A stretch of DNA of 64,000 nt from an uncultured Eubacteriales bacterium (lineage in GTDB: Bacteria > Bacillota > Clostridia > Christensenellales > CAG-138): the NCBI GenBank assembly GCA_902765005.1, contig CACWYB010000003.1, forward strand, positions 186,001 through 250,000, read 5' to 3'. Under the pieces are notes generated by a model that had not been told where the DNA came from, did not search any database, and saw only the letters and a list, made by a program, of their open reading frames with translations. Position numbers and translations under genes: made by a program. Positions 1-8,304 of this stretch are shown here, one piece after another; the first letter of the stretch is position 1; every line of letters begins with the position of its first letter.

Positions 1-632
1 CTATCCGGGATGTCGTCATGCTCAATGTAGCGCTTCTCGATGGTGTAGATGTTGCGCATGAGCTGGGCCGGGTCCCCCTCCGGGTCGGGGAGGGGCGCCT
101 CCCCCGTCTTTTCCACGGTGTTGCACAGCTGGGGCACCTCCGCGAAAAGCTCCGGCAGAGCGGAATTCAGGCGGGCGTAGTAGTCGGAGAGCTTTTTCAC
201 GTTCTCCTCCGCCTGGCGGGCCTGCTCCTTCATGGACTCGTTGAACTGGTTCAGCAGCTGCACGTAGGCACCCACGGCGGCCTCCGTGTCCTGTATCTTC
301 TTCTGGCTGGCAGCCTCCGCGTCCTTGACGATGTCCCGGGCGTTCTGGTAGGCGTTCTCCACCATCTGCTCCCCCTTCTTCTGGGATTCGAGGAAGGCCC
401 GCTGGGCGGAATCGTGGATGTCGTCGGACTCCTTCTGGGCGTCGGACACGATGCGGGAGGCGGTCTCGGCGGCGTCGGTGATGGCCCGGGAGATGGCGTA
501 TTCCCGCTGCTGATACGTCTCCAGCTGGGCATTGACGCTATCCAGCTGCTCCTGCTGGACCCGGAGCCGCTCGTTCAGCTCCGCGATGGTTTTATTCTGG
601 GCTTCGATACGCTTTTTCTTCTTGAAAAACAT
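1..632 (-). CDS. DivIVA-like coiled-coil protein, 3' truncated by window edge
   Basis: The reading frame starts at an ATG at 632-630 and runs off the window after 210 codons with no stop. The start lies 4 bases after the ruvB stop, and a GGAGG ribosome site sits inside the end of ruvB, so the two are probably co-translated. The protein opens with a short basic stretch (MFFKKKKR) and then forms a long Gln/Glu/Ala-rich heptad-like helix over residues 8 to about 170, with repeated A-Q-K-E/D-A type segments like the C-terminal coiled coil of DivIVA-type proteins. I see no N-terminal membrane-binding DivIVA motif, so membership is only inferred. A role in cell-pole or septum organisation is possible. 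No enzymatic motif is visible. Confidence 0.75.
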   Translation of the reverse strand, partial: MFFKKKKRIEAQNKTIAELNERLRVQQEQLDSVNAQLETYQQREYAISRAITDAAETASRIVSDAQKESDDIHDSAQRAFLESQKKGEQMVENAYQNARDIVKDAEAASQKKIQDTEAAVGAYVQLLNQFNESMKEQARQAEENVKKLSDYYARLNSALPELFAEVPQLCNTVEKTGEAPLPDPEGDPAQLMRNIYTIEKRYIEHDDIPD

Positions 633-636
633 GGGT

Positions 637-1677
637 TCAAACCTCCAGTTTCATCTGTTGGGGGGCGTTGGCGGATTCCGGCACGGGGTAATCCAGATGG
701 ACGTAGGCGTCCGGCAGGACGATCCGGCCCCGGTTGGTCCTGGCCAGGAAGCCCAGCTTGAGCAGGTAGGGCTCATACACGTCCTCGATGGTGCCCGCGT
801 CCTCCCCGGTGTAGGCGGCGATGGTGTCCAGGCCTACCGGACCGCCCTTGAAGATGGTGATCATGGCCATGAGCATGCGCCGATCCACCGCGTCCAGCCC
901 CAGCTCGTCGATGGCCAGCATGTTGAGACCCTTCTGGGCGGTGATAAGATCCACGCAGCCGGTGCCCTTCACCTGGGCGTAGTCCCTCACCCGGCGCAGC
1001 AGCCGATTGGCGATGCGGGGCGTGCCCCGGGAGCGGGAGGCGATCTCCAAGGCCCCCTCCTCATCGATCTCGATGCCCAGGATCTGGGCGCTGCGGACGA
1101 TGATCTCCTTGAGCTGCTCGGGAGAATAGAGCTGAAGCTGCTCCTTGATGCCGAACCGATCCCGCAGCGGGGAGGAAAGCATGCCCAGGCGGGTGGTGGC
1201 GCCGATCAGGGTGAACTTAGGCAGATCCAGCCGGATGCTCCGGGCGCCCGGGCCCTTGCCGATGACGATGTCCAGGGCGTAGTCCTCCATGGCGGGATAG
1301 AGCACCTCCTCCACGGCGGGGTTCAGGCGGTGGATCTCGTCGATGAACAGCACGTCCCCGGGGGCCAGGTTGGTGAGGATGGCGGCCAGGTCCCCCGCGT
1401 GGCTGATGGCCGGGCCGCTGGTGACCCGAAGGTTCACCCCCATCTCGTTGGCGATGATGCCGGCCAGGGTGGTTTTGCCCAGGCCCGGCGGGCCGTAGAG
1501 CAGGGCGTGATCCAGGGATTCGCCCCGGGATTTGGCGGCGGAGATATAGATGGAGATATGCTCCTTGGCCTCGTCCTGACCGATGTACTCGCTCAGGAAC
1601 TTGGGGCGCAGGCTGTAATCGTTTTTCAGGTCCTCCTCCCGCATGGAGGAGGTGATGATGCGATCGTCCTCTTTCAT
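637..1677 (-). CDS. ruvB: Holliday junction branch-migration ATPase RuvB
   Basis: RuvB is the hexameric AAA+ motor that drives branch migration of Holliday junctions together with RuvA. The 346-residue length is normal for the family. Walker A (GPPGLGKTT) is at residues 62-70, Walker B (LFIDEIH) at 110-116, the sensor-1 ATTR at 160-163, and the arginine-finger region (LRDRFG) follows at about 171. The C-terminal winged helix binds DNA. It is the third gene of a ruvC-ruvA-ruvB operon, 9 bases downstream of ruvA. Order and spacing suggest one transcript starting upstream of ruvC. Confidence 0.98.
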   Translation of the reverse strand: MKEDDRIITSSMREEDLKNDYSLRPKFLSEYIGQDEAKEHISIYISAAKSRGESLDHALLYGPPGLGKTTLAGIIANEMGVNLRVTSGPAISHAGDLAAILTNLAPGDVLFIDEIHRLNPAVEEVLYPAMEDYALDIVIGKGPGARSIRLDLPKFTLIGATTRLGMLSSPLRDRFGIKEQLQLYSPEQLKEIIVRSAQILGIEIDEEGALEIASRSRGTPRIANRLLRRVRDYAQVKGTGCVDLITAQKGLNMLAIDELGLDAVDRRMLMAMITIFKGGPVGLDTIAAYTGEDAGTIEDVYEPYLLKLGFLARTNRGRIVLPDAYVHLDYPVPESANAPQQMKLEV

Positions 1678-1686
1678 CGTGCCTCC

Positions 1687-2280
1687 TTACCTGGCCAGCT
1701 TCCGCAGGGCTTTGGTGATCATTTCCTCCACGTTTTTGGCCTCCTCCACGGCGGAGACGGCCCGGGAGGCGGTGAGCCCGTCGTAGCCCAAAGCCACCAG
1801 GGCCTGGACCGCTTCGGAGCGGATGTTCTCGGGAATAGTGGCCTGAACGGTCTGCCCGGCCTTGCCCGCGGGCACTGGGACGTCCTTCACCTGCTCCTTC
1901 AGCTCCAGGATGACCCGCTGGGCCATCTTCCGCCCCATGCCCTGAACGGGGTCGAAGGCGGTGGGGTTGTCCGTGACGACGGCGGAGATCACGTCCGACG
2001 GCTCCATGACGGACAGGACGCTGACAGCCAGCTTGGGCCCCACCCGGCTGATGTTGATGAGGCGGCGGAACATCTCCCGCTCCTCCTCGGTATAAAAGCC
2101 GTAGAGGGCCTGGACCCCCTCCGCCAAATGCAGATGGGTAAAGAGCTTGGCTTCCTCCCCGGGGATGAGCTTTTCCAGGGTCTTCCTCCCGGCGAAGAGC
2201 TCATAGCCCACGCCGGCGGCCTCCAACACGGCCCGATCGGCGAACACGTCCGCGACGATGCCTCGAATATAGGCGTACAT
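1687..2280 (-). CDS. ruvA: Holliday junction DNA helicase subunit RuvA
   Basis: RuvA is the tetrameric junction-binding subunit that loads RuvB. The 197-residue protein begins MYAYIRGIVAD, typical of the N-terminal OB fold, has the helix-hairpin-helix pair in the middle (around residues 70-135, including VGPKLAVSVLS and GMGRKMAQRVILELK), and ends with the small three-helix domain that contacts RuvB. It lies 12 bases downstream of ruvC and 9 bases upstream of ruvB, with GGAGG upstream of the start. No unusual features. Confidence 0.97.
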   Translation of the reverse strand: MYAYIRGIVADVFADRAVLEAAGVGYELFAGRKTLEKLIPGEEAKLFTHLHLAEGVQALYGFYTEEEREMFRRLINISRVGPKLAVSVLSVMEPSDVISAVVTDNPTAFDPVQGMGRKMAQRVILELKEQVKDVPVPAGKAGQTVQATIPENIRSEAVQALVALGYDGLTASRAVSAVEEAKNVEEMITKALRKLAR

Positions 2281-2292
2281 GGCTTCCTCCTG

Positions 2293-2790
2293 TTATCGGA
2301 TACGGAATTGCTCCGCGGCAGGCTGAGCCGTGGAGCTGTGGCAGAGAGCGGCGGCCAGGGCGTCCGCCGCGTCGTCCGGCTTGGGAACGGTCTTCAGGTT
2401 CAGCAGGAGCTTGACCATGTGCTGGACCTGGGTTTTGTCCGCGTGACCGTTGCCGGTGACGGCCAGCTTGATCTCCATGGGGGTGTACTCATACAGGGGC
2501 AGGCCCTGCTGCTGGGCAGCCAAAATAGCCACGCCTCTGCCCGCGCTCACGGAGATGGCGGTGGTGATGTTGTGGTAGAAGAAGAGCTCCTCGAACACGG
2601 CGCAGTCCGGCCGATACATCTCCACCAGCTGCTTCACCCCGTCGTAGAGCCGGGAAAGCCGCTCGGGAAAGGGCACGCCCGCCTTGGTCTCCACCACGCC
2701 GAAATCCACGGCGGTGCTGACGCGGCCGTCGGTGTCGATCACGCCGTAGCCCAGCAGCGCATAGCCTGGGTCAATCCCTAAGATCCGCAT
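2293..2790 (-). CDS. ruvC: Crossover junction endodeoxyribonuclease RuvC
   Basis: RuvC is the dimeric Holliday junction resolvase. The 165-residue protein has the RNase H-like fold signature IDPGYALLGYG at the N terminus. The four acidic residues expected for two-metal catalysis are visible as D7, a glutamate in FEEL (about E67), and the D-x-x-D pair D140/D143 in PDDAADALA. It is the first gene of the ruvCAB operon. A TTGACA-like -35 element at 2837-2842 on the minus strand lies upstream with a weaker -10. Confidence 0.96.
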   Translation of the reverse strand: MRILGIDPGYALLGYGVIDTDGRVSTAVDFGVVETKAGVPFPERLSRLYDGVKQLVEMYRPDCAVFEELFFYHNITTAISVSAGRGVAILAAQQQGLPLYEYTPMEIKLAVTGNGHADKTQVQHMVKLLLNLKTVPKPDDAADALAAALCHSSTAQPAAEQFRIR

Positions 2791-2836
2791 AGAGCCCTTC
2801 CTTTCATATTCCGCTATAGTATATCATGTTCGTTTC

Positions 2837-2842
2837 TGTCAA
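2837..2842 (-). promoter_or_regulatory. -35 element of a likely ruvC operon promoter
   Basis: TTGACA reads on the minus strand here, about 47 bases upstream of the ruvC start. An AT-rich stretch follows (CTATAG at a 17-base spacing, or TACTAT at 15), so the -10 assignment is ambiguous. Confidence 0.5.
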
Positions 2843-2862
2843 ACAAGATATAAATATCGGGA

Positions 2863-3216
2863 TCACATACGGAAGAAGCCCTCCAGATATTCAATAATGA
2901 TATACGCGGGGGCCACCAGAAGGCAGCGAAAGAGAGCGTAGGGCCCGGCGGGATACAGACAGCGAACGGCCGGCCGCTCCTTTGTAAAGAGGGTTTGAAA
3001 AAAGGTGAGGATATAGTGGGACGAGAGCAGGATGAGCACCCCAAATAGGCACAGGGCGGCCCTGTTCCCGCCGGGAAAGCGCAGCAGGATCCGCCGCAGA
3101 AGGAGCATGTCCAAGCCGCTGCCCAGGATGCTCACGAGGCGGCCCCTCCCCTGCCAAAAGAATTCGCTTACGGCCCCCAGGCCCGCCCCGGTGCCGAAGA
3201 TGATGAGTCGTTCCAT
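2863..3216 (-). CDS. Small hydrophobic membrane protein, unknown
   Basis: This 117-residue frame has the GC-rich third positions of its neighbours and no competing frame fits better, so I take it as real. It contains about three hydrophobic segments (around residues 3-20, 55-75 and 95-110) separated by basic stretches, suggesting a small integral membrane protein, loosely like the spore-cortex YabQ-type proteins in layout but without recognisable motifs. The Shine-Dalgarno sequence is weak. It stands alone between ruvC and the lamin-tail lipoprotein. Function unknown. Confidence 0.55.
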   Translation of the reverse strand: MERLIIFGTGAGLGAVSEFFWQGRGRLVSILGSGLDMLLLRRILLRFPGGNRAALCLFGVLILLSSHYILTFFQTLFTKERPAVRCLYPAGPYALFRCLLVAPAYIIIEYLEGFFRM

Positions 3217-3253
3217 AGGCTCAGTTTACCCCGAACCAGGCCGTTTCTTGCGC

Positions 3254-3279
3254 AAAAAAAGCCCGGATATGCTCCGGGC
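3254..3279 (-). terminator. Intrinsic terminator of the lamin-tail lipoprotein gene
   Basis: GCCCGGA (3261-3267) pairs with TCCGGGC (3273-3279). On the minus strand the hairpin is followed by seven T residues. Confidence 0.85.
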
Positions 3280-3294
3280 GCAGGCGGCAGAGGG

Positions 3295-4815
3295 TCATTT
3301 GCCGGTGTTCAGCGGGGTGCCGTTTTCCTCCAGGGGCGTGGGGTGGCTGTAGTAGACCAGCACGCCCGCCGCGTCCCGGCCCACGGACACGTTTTCGGCG
3401 GTCTCGGGGATGGGGAGCGAGTCGAACCGGCGGTGGACGCTGTCGTAGAGGCACAGGGTCTCCCCCGCGTGGAGGGAGAAGGAGGCGTGGAGCTCCCCGG
3501 TTTTTCTGTCCTTGCCGGAGAGGAACACAAGAAGATATTCCCCGGGCGCCAGGGATAGATCCGGCAGGGGCCACTTGGTGAGCTTATCCGGGTTGTCGCT
3601 CAGATACCAGCCCGAAAGGGACACCGCTTCCCCGCCGGCGTTATACAGCTCCACGAAGTCGGACCTGTCCCCGTCCTCGTCCAGGATGCTCAGGGTGTTG
3701 CGGTACAGGGCTTCGCTGATATGCAGGGATCGGAGGGGCGCCTCCATGGGCTGAGGGGAAAGATCCGCCACAAAGGCGGCTTCCTCCGGGGCGGTCCCGG
3801 GGGTGGGCGCCACGCAGTAGTGCCAGGCCCCGTCCGTGCCCTTGGCCCAGGAAACGTCCGCCGGCAAAGCCGGGAAGGCCACCGTGTCCAGCAGATTCCC
3901 GTTGGGATCGAACAGGAACAGCTCCTCCCCCTTGGCGGACAGGCCCAGATCGATGCGCATATGTCCCTCCGCGGCGCAGGGACCGCGGCCGCAGCAGATC
4001 AGGGCGTACTGGCCGGGCAAGAGCGCCCGCTCCGGCAGAGGCTTGGATTTTTCGTTGGTCATGTCGTCCGTCAGGGCGTATCCCAGGAGGGACACGGCCT
4101 CCTCGTTGGGATTATAGAGCTCGATCCACTCGGTGCAGCCCTGGCAGCCGTCAGCCTGGAGGGAGGAAACGTTCTTTGACACCACCTCGGTGATGAGGAT
4201 CGCGGGGGACCGCGGGGCTTCCGTGGCCGCCTCTTCCTCCTCCGCCTCCTTCACAAGCTGGGAGGAAAGGGGCATGACGTCCTGAATGTTGTCCCCGTTA
4301 TCCGCCCCGGGGGTGGGCAGGTCGCAGAAGCCGTAGGTGCCGTCCGCCCGGCGGGCATAGGAAACGTCCCGGATGAGGGCGGGGATCACCAGCGTGGTCA
4401 CCTCCTCCATGCGGGCGTTGAGGATGGATAGGGTCTCGCCGTTCCGCTTAAGGGAGAAGTCCAGGCAGTTGGGGCGGTCCTTCTTGTTGGCGAAGAGGAC
4501 CAGATATTCTCCCGGCTGCAGCTCCACCTCCGGGAGCCGGGTGGCCTTCTGGGGGGCTGCCACGTTGTCCGTCAGAAAGTAGTTGCTCAGTTGGATGGGA
4601 GCCGAGGTGCCGTTGTAGAGCTCGATCCAGTCCGGGCTGCCGTAGACCTCGTCCTGAAGGCTGAGCTGGTTGCTGGTGACCACCTCGTTAATGCAGAATG
4701 GCTCCTGCTTCGTTTCGGCAAAGAGCGCCTTCACCCTGTCGCAGGCGGACAGGGGCAGAAGGCTCGCCAGGCTCAGCAGCAGAGCGCATATGCGGTTCAG
4801 GACGGATTTGCTCAT
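3295..4815 (-). CDS. Lipoprotein with three tandem lamin-tail domains
   Basis: The 506-residue product starts with a lipoprotein signal (hydrophobic run ending PLSAC, lipidated Cys at 25). Three copies of a bacterial lamin-tail-like (LTD) beta-sandwich domain follow, roughly at residues 42-170, 205-330 and 365-495. Each has the pattern I-x-E-V/A, a D/E-W-I/F-V/I-E-L-Y-N core, a G/N-Y/W-x-L-S/T-D segment and a late L-P-G-E/Q-Y strand. LTD domains in bacteria usually belong to secreted or surface proteins, often nucleases or adhesins; no catalytic domain is visible here. A GAAGGGG ribosome site precedes the start. It lies downstream of the DUF2877 gene with a 76-base gap. Confidence 0.85.
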   Translation of the reverse strand: MSKSVLNRICALLLSLASLLPLSACDRVKALFAETKQEPFCINEVVTSNQLSLQDEVYGSPDWIELYNGTSAPIQLSNYFLTDNVAAPQKATRLPEVELQPGEYLVLFANKKDRPNCLDFSLKRNGETLSILNARMEEVTTLVIPALIRDVSYARRADGTYGFCDLPTPGADNGDNIQDVMPLSSQLVKEAEEEEAATEAPRSPAILITEVVSKNVSSLQADGCQGCTEWIELYNPNEEAVSLLGYALTDDMTNEKSKPLPERALLPGQYALICCGRGPCAAEGHMRIDLGLSAKGEELFLFDPNGNLLDTVAFPALPADVSWAKGTDGAWHYCVAPTPGTAPEEAAFVADLSPQPMEAPLRSLHISEALYRNTLSILDEDGDRSDFVELYNAGGEAVSLSGWYLSDNPDKLTKWPLPDLSLAPGEYLLVFLSGKDRKTGELHASFSLHAGETLCLYDSVHRRFDSLPIPETAENVSVGRDAAGVLVYYSHPTPLEENGTPLNTGK

Positions 4816-4891
4816 GGGTTCCCCTTCATTCGGTTCGTTTTTCCAATAGTTTGCGCAAAACGGACAAAACCATGCAAAACCCGGCGAAAGC

Positions 4892-5782
4892 TCAGGCCAG
4901 GGCGTTCTTGAGATACAAATCGTAAAGGGCGACGCTGATGCCCACCAGGGTGTTCACGCCGTTGGTGCCCTTGGCGGTGCGGTTGCCCCAGGCGGACAGG
5001 GACGTGTAGGGGATGTCGGAAAACAGGCTCCGCAGCAGCTGGAACACGTCCTCCGCCACGATGCCCTCCCCCGCCTGCAGCAGGGCGACGGCGCCGTTTT
5101 CGTTGGTGTTGGTCACGGCCCCCTGGGCGGCGGCCCGGGTTAGGCTCAGCACCGTGTCCCGGCTGCGCCCCAGGGCGTAGGAAAGGCAGGAGAAGCAGGC
5201 CAGATACCCGCATAAAAAGGCGTCGGATGCGGGCACCAGCCCCCCGCCGAAGCCGGAGCAGGCAGCGGCGGCGGAACGGATGTGATCCAGGTCCTGCTCA
5301 AAGAAGGCGGCGGACAAATCCGCCATGGGCCCCACCAGCTTCTTCAGGTTCGGGGCGCTGTCCGGGGCGATGACCAGGAGGGAAAGATCCTCATTGGCGG
5401 AAAACTGCTCGATGATCCTATGGATATACCGGGCGCGGATGGACAGATCCACGGGCAAAAACAGGTTCACCATGCCTTCGATGGTCAAATCCACATCCTC
5501 CGCCATGGTCACGTCCACATACAGGTCCACATCGGGGATGTCGATGCCCTTTTGATCCAGCATCACGTCCATGCCCGGTTGAATGTTCATGGCCGTAAAG
5601 GGCTGGACCCCGCTGATGCGGCAGGAGAAGGGCTGCAGCGCCCCGCCGCTGACCAGGCTAACGGTGCCGAAGGCGGTCTCCACGTCCACCCGTTCCCCCG
5701 TGACGGCGGTGACCCGGCCGGCGTATTCCCCGGCGCGCAGATAGGAATGAAACCGTTTGCAGATCCGTTCGGCAGTTTCCAT
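4892..5782 (-). CDS. DUF2877 family protein (AllH-like oxamate carbamoyltransferase subunit)
   Basis: The 296-residue protein resembles DUF2877/AllH proteins: a beta-rich N-terminal half, then a Gly-rich segment (SGFGGGLVPASDAFLCGYL, about residues 190-210) matching the family's G-x-G-L-T-P-S-G-D-D-F-L-x-G motif, but degenerate (VPASDAF). AllH family members are linked to oxamate carbamoyltransferase in allantoin use and to FdrA-like systems. Here no fdrA partner is adjacent, but a carbamate kinase gene lies 1.5 kb away beyond the lgt-like gene. Domain assignment is moderately secure; the reaction is not established. Confidence 0.7.
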   Translation of the reverse strand: METAERICKRFHSYLRAGEYAGRVTAVTGERVDVETAFGTVSLVSGGALQPFSCRISGVQPFTAMNIQPGMDVMLDQKGIDIPDVDLYVDVTMAEDVDLTIEGMVNLFLPVDLSIRARYIHRIIEQFSANEDLSLLVIAPDSAPNLKKLVGPMADLSAAFFEQDLDHIRSAAAACSGFGGGLVPASDAFLCGYLACFSCLSYALGRSRDTVLSLTRAAAQGAVTNTNENGAVALLQAGEGIVAEDVFQLLRSLFSDIPYTSLSAWGNRTAKGTNGVNTLVGISVALYDLYLKNALA

Positions 5783-5827
5783 AAGCAGTTACCTTCTTTG
5801 TCATAGATAGGTAAAGTTTAGAACAGG

Positions 5828-5851
5828 AAAAAAGCGCTGTAAAGCGCTTTT
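5828..5851 (-). terminator. Intrinsic terminator downstream of the lgt-like gene
   Basis: AGCGCT repeats at 5833-5838 and 5843-5848 form a short hairpin, flanked by A residues on the plus strand that read as a T tail on the minus strand. Confidence 0.65.
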
Positions 5852-5884
5852 GGGGGAATTCACGTTTTGTTCATCGATTGAAAG

Positions 5885-7153
5885 CTACGCGGGATTGAAA
5901 GGGGCCACCTGCTCGATGACGGCGGAAAGGGCCTGCACGTCCACTTCGGAGAGGATCTCGGCGTAGATGCGGTTTTCGCCCACGGCAAGGGTCAGCCCGC
6001 CCTCGGCGGTGTGCAGAGCACCGAAGCCGACCAGCTTCCCGTCGGCGTCGTAAAAACAGATGCGGGCTTCCCCGGTGAGGGTGCCGTCAAAGGCGTTCAG
6101 GCAGAGGCCGTCCAGGTAGGTGTAGCCCTCCTCCTCATAGACCCTCATGTCATAAAAGGAGAGGTAGTAGGTGAAGTAATGGGTGTCCTTGTCCAGGATA
6201 GGGATGCCCTTGCGGTCCGTGAGGAAGTCCTCTCCCAGGACCGGCTCAAAGGTGATGGTCACGGGCTCCCGGGTGGGCGAAGGCGTATGGATGGCGGTAG
6301 TGGTTGGCTGCGGGGTCTCCGGGATCCGGTAGGAGAGCCAGGCGTCCTGCCGGACGCAGCCGGCGAACAGCCCCAGCATCAAAAGCAGGGCGGCGGCGCC
6401 GGGGCGAAGAAGCTTTTTGTTGCGCATGATAAGGAGAAAGCAGAGCGCGAAGAGGCCGACCTCGCACCATTGGTCGAAGGAAAGCGGGCCGGCGGGGATG
6501 CCGTCCACCCGGATGCAGTCGATGAGATAGCGGCCCAGGCAGAAGAGCATGACCAGGAGCAGGAATCTGTCCTCCTTCCCCTTCACCCGGCGGCGCACCC
6601 ATGTATAATACAGGAGCACCAGCAGGAGGCAGAGCAAAAACTCATAGAAGAAGGCGGCGTAGTGGATCTGAAGGTCGCTGCCGAAGGTGGCCAGGGGGAA
6701 CCATTTGTGGGCGGACGTCTCCACCAGGGGGCCATAGTGGCTGCGGTTGAAGAAATCGCCCCAGACCCGGATGCCCAGGCCCAGGAACACCCCGGGAGCC
6801 GCCGCGTCCAGAAGCTCGCTGACGTCCGCCTTCCGCAGCGCAAGATACAGGAGGATGGCCCCGGCGGCAAAGCTGAGCCCGCCGAAGAGGGACAGCCCCG
6901 GATAGCTTAGATCAAAGAAGCGGCTCCAGGAGACGCTGCCGGAGAGGCAGGCAAAAAGCCTGGCCCCCAACACCCCGAAGGGCACGCCCAGGATGCACAG
7001 ATCCAATGAGATCTCCTTGGGCAGGGGGCGCTTTTGGACCCGCCTGTCGGTGAGGAGCACGGCGGCGGCGATGCCGGCGACCACCAAAAGGGCATACCAG
7101 TACACATGAAAGGAACCGATGGAAAATGCGATGTCAAAATCCGGCCGAGTCAT
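5885..7153 (-). CDS. Lgt-like membrane protein fused to a lipobox-bearing domain
   Basis: I place the start at 7153, after a GGGAGG site; the longer frame would begin inside its own promoter. Residues 1-242 form a multi-pass domain homologous to prolipoprotein diacylglyceryl transferase, with a WYALL-type first helix, a degenerate R-x-W-G-D-F-F-N segment ending in HYG, and GRYLIDCIRVD near the end. The usual SFHGG histidine motif reads SLFGG, so a residue considered important in Lgt is missing. From residue 243 (MRNKKLLRP) the same frame continues into a textbook lipoprotein signal with lipobox LFAGC (Cys about 266), a Thr/Pro linker and a roughly 130-residue extracytoplasmic domain. The internal ATG (6427-6425) has no Shine-Dalgarno, favouring a true fusion. 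A degenerate Lgt paralogue is likely. Confidence 0.75.
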   Translation of the reverse strand: MTRPDFDIAFSIGSFHVYWYALLVVAGIAAAVLLTDRRVQKRPLPKEISLDLCILGVPFGVLGARLFACLSGSVSWSRFFDLSYPGLSLFGGLSFAAGAILLYLALRKADVSELLDAAAPGVFLGLGIRVWGDFFNRSHYGPLVETSAHKWFPLATFGSDLQIHYAAFFYEFLLCLLLVLLYYTWVRRRVKGKEDRFLLLVMLFCLGRYLIDCIRVDGIPAGPLSFDQWCEVGLFALCFLLIMRNKKLLRPGAAALLLMLGLFAGCVRQDAWLSYRIPETPQPTTTAIHTPSPTREPVTITFEPVLGEDFLTDRKGIPILDKDTHYFTYYLSFYDMRVYEEEGYTYLDGLCLNAFDGTLTGEARICFYDADGKLVGFGALHTAEGGLTLAVGENRIYAEILSEVDVQALSAVIEQVAPFNPA

Positions 7154-7180
7154 GTGCGCCTCCCTGCTTTTGTCCCCCGT

Positions 7181-7209
7181 ATCATAGCACATCTTCCGCC
7201 CTTGTTCAA
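7181..7209 (-). promoter_or_regulatory. Promoter of the lgt-like gene
   Basis: On the minus strand TTGAAC (7209-7204), a 17-base spacer and TATGAT (7186-7181). Its -35 is 10 bases from the -35 of the divergent carbamate kinase promoter. Confidence 0.75.
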
Positions 7210-7219
7210 CCTTTCAAAG

Positions 7220-7248
7220 TTGACACTATGTGTTTCCTGCTCTATAAT
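7220..7248 (+). promoter_or_regulatory. Consensus sigma-A promoter of carbamate kinase
   Basis: TTGACA at 7220-7225, 17-base spacer, TATAAT at 7243-7248: a perfect match to the housekeeping consensus, suggesting strong transcription. Confidence 0.9.
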
Positions 7249-7292
7249 AATGGTACGGATTGAATCAAATCTTGCAAAAAGAAAGGACAGCT

Positions 7293-8234
7293 ATGAAAAG
7301 GATCGTGATCGCCCTGGGCGGAAACGCGCTCCAGGAAGCCGGCAAGCCGGCCACCGCTGAATCTCAGCTCGAGGTCGTGGAAAAGACCTCTACGTACATT
7401 GCGGACATCATCGAAGCCGGGTATGACGTGGTCATCGCCCATGGCAACGGGCCTCAGGTGGGCCGCATCGTGCTGCAGAACGAGTCTGCTTCCAACGTGA
7501 CCCCCGCCATGCCGTTTGACGTGTGCGGCGCCATGAGCCAGGGGTACATCGGCTACCACATCCAGCAGGGGCTCTCCAAAGTCCTGCGCCAGCGGGGCAT
7601 CCAGAAGCAGGTGGTCACCCTGGTCACCCAGGTGGTGGTGGACAAAAACGACCCCAAGTTCCAGAATCCCAGCAAGCCCATCGGCCCCTTCTACTCCCAG
7701 GCGGAGGCGGAGAAGATCGCCGCGGAGAAGGGCTATGTGATGAAGGAGGACGCGGGCCGTGGCTATCGCCGGGTGGTGGCCTCTCCCCTGCCGGTTGAGA
7801 TCGTGGAGCTGGATGCCGTGAAGGCTCTGGAGAAGGACGGCTTCGTGGTCGTCACCGTGGGCGGCGGCGGCATCCCCGTGATCAGGAATGCGGACGGCAC
7901 CCTCACCGGCACGGCGGCGGTCATCGACAAGGACCTGGCCAGCGAGAAACTGGCGGAGGATCTGGACGCGGACGCCCTGGTCATCCTGACGGCGGTGGAA
8001 AAGGTGTCCGTCAACTACAAGAAGCCCGATCAAAAGGATCTTTCCCGGATGACCGTGGCCGAAGCGAAAAAATACATCGGCGAGGGCCAGTTCGCCCCCG
8101 GCTCCATGCTGCCCAAGGTGGAGGCCGCCATCAAGTTCGCCGAGAGCAAGGCGAACCGCCAGTGCATCATCACCTCCCTGGAAAAGGCTGTGGACGCCCT
8201 GAACGGAACCGCCGGCACCACCGTATCCCTGTAA
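7293..8234 (+). CDS. arcC: Carbamate kinase
   Basis: The 313-residue protein makes ATP from carbamoyl phosphate and ADP (or the reverse). Family hallmarks are the N-terminal VIALGGNAL motif, AHGNGPQVG, the long GGGGIPV loop, and VIDKDLASEKLAEDLDAD with the catalytic lysine, followed by a C-terminal segment FAPGSMLPKVEAA. The start at 7293 is chosen because GAAAGGA lies at the right distance and KRIVIALGG is the family N terminus. It has a perfect consensus promoter. No arcA/arcB genes accompany it, so it is not in an arginine deiminase operon; purine or allantoin catabolism is an alternative. Confidence 0.96.
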   Translation: MKRIVIALGGNALQEAGKPATAESQLEVVEKTSTYIADIIEAGYDVVIAHGNGPQVGRIVLQNESASNVTPAMPFDVCGAMSQGYIGYHIQQGLSKVLRQRGIQKQVVTLVTQVVVDKNDPKFQNPSKPIGPFYSQAEAEKIAAEKGYVMKEDAGRGYRRVVASPLPVEIVELDAVKALEKDGFVVVTVGGGGIPVIRNADGTLTGTAAVIDKDLASEKLAEDLDADALVILTAVEKVSVNYKKPDQKDLSRMTVAEAKKYIGEGQFAPGSMLPKVEAAIKFAESKANRQCIITSLEKAVDALNGTAGTTVSL

Positions 8235-8251
8235 CGCACAGGTTTTCCTTG

Positions 8252-8278
8252 TTGTCCACACTATCCACGTTATCCACA
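8252..8278 (+). promoter_or_regulatory. Three contiguous DnaA-box-like 9-mers
   Basis: TTGTCCACA (8252-8260), CTATCCACG (8261-8269) and TTATCCACA (8270-8278) abut head to tail with no spacing. The third matches the DnaA consensus TTATNCACA exactly, the first has one mismatch and the middle two. They lie 27 bases upstream of the aminotransferase start. Confidence 0.6.
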
Positions 8279-8304
8279 ATTGAACATCTTATAAGGAGGA
8301 AAGT

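Noticed and set aside
532-2781. A 749-codon open frame on the plus strand opposite ruvABC
   Set aside because: It is a shadow created by GC-rich third positions; ruvB, ruvA and ruvC motifs are on the other strand.
6246-6602. Separate lipoprotein gene within the lgt-like gene in another frame
   Set aside because: The lipobox segment is in the same frame as the Lgt-like domain; the other frames are shadows without a ribosome site.
8252-8278. Replication origin
   Set aside because: Only three box-like sites with no DnaA gene, no AT-rich unwinding element and no dnaN nearby.
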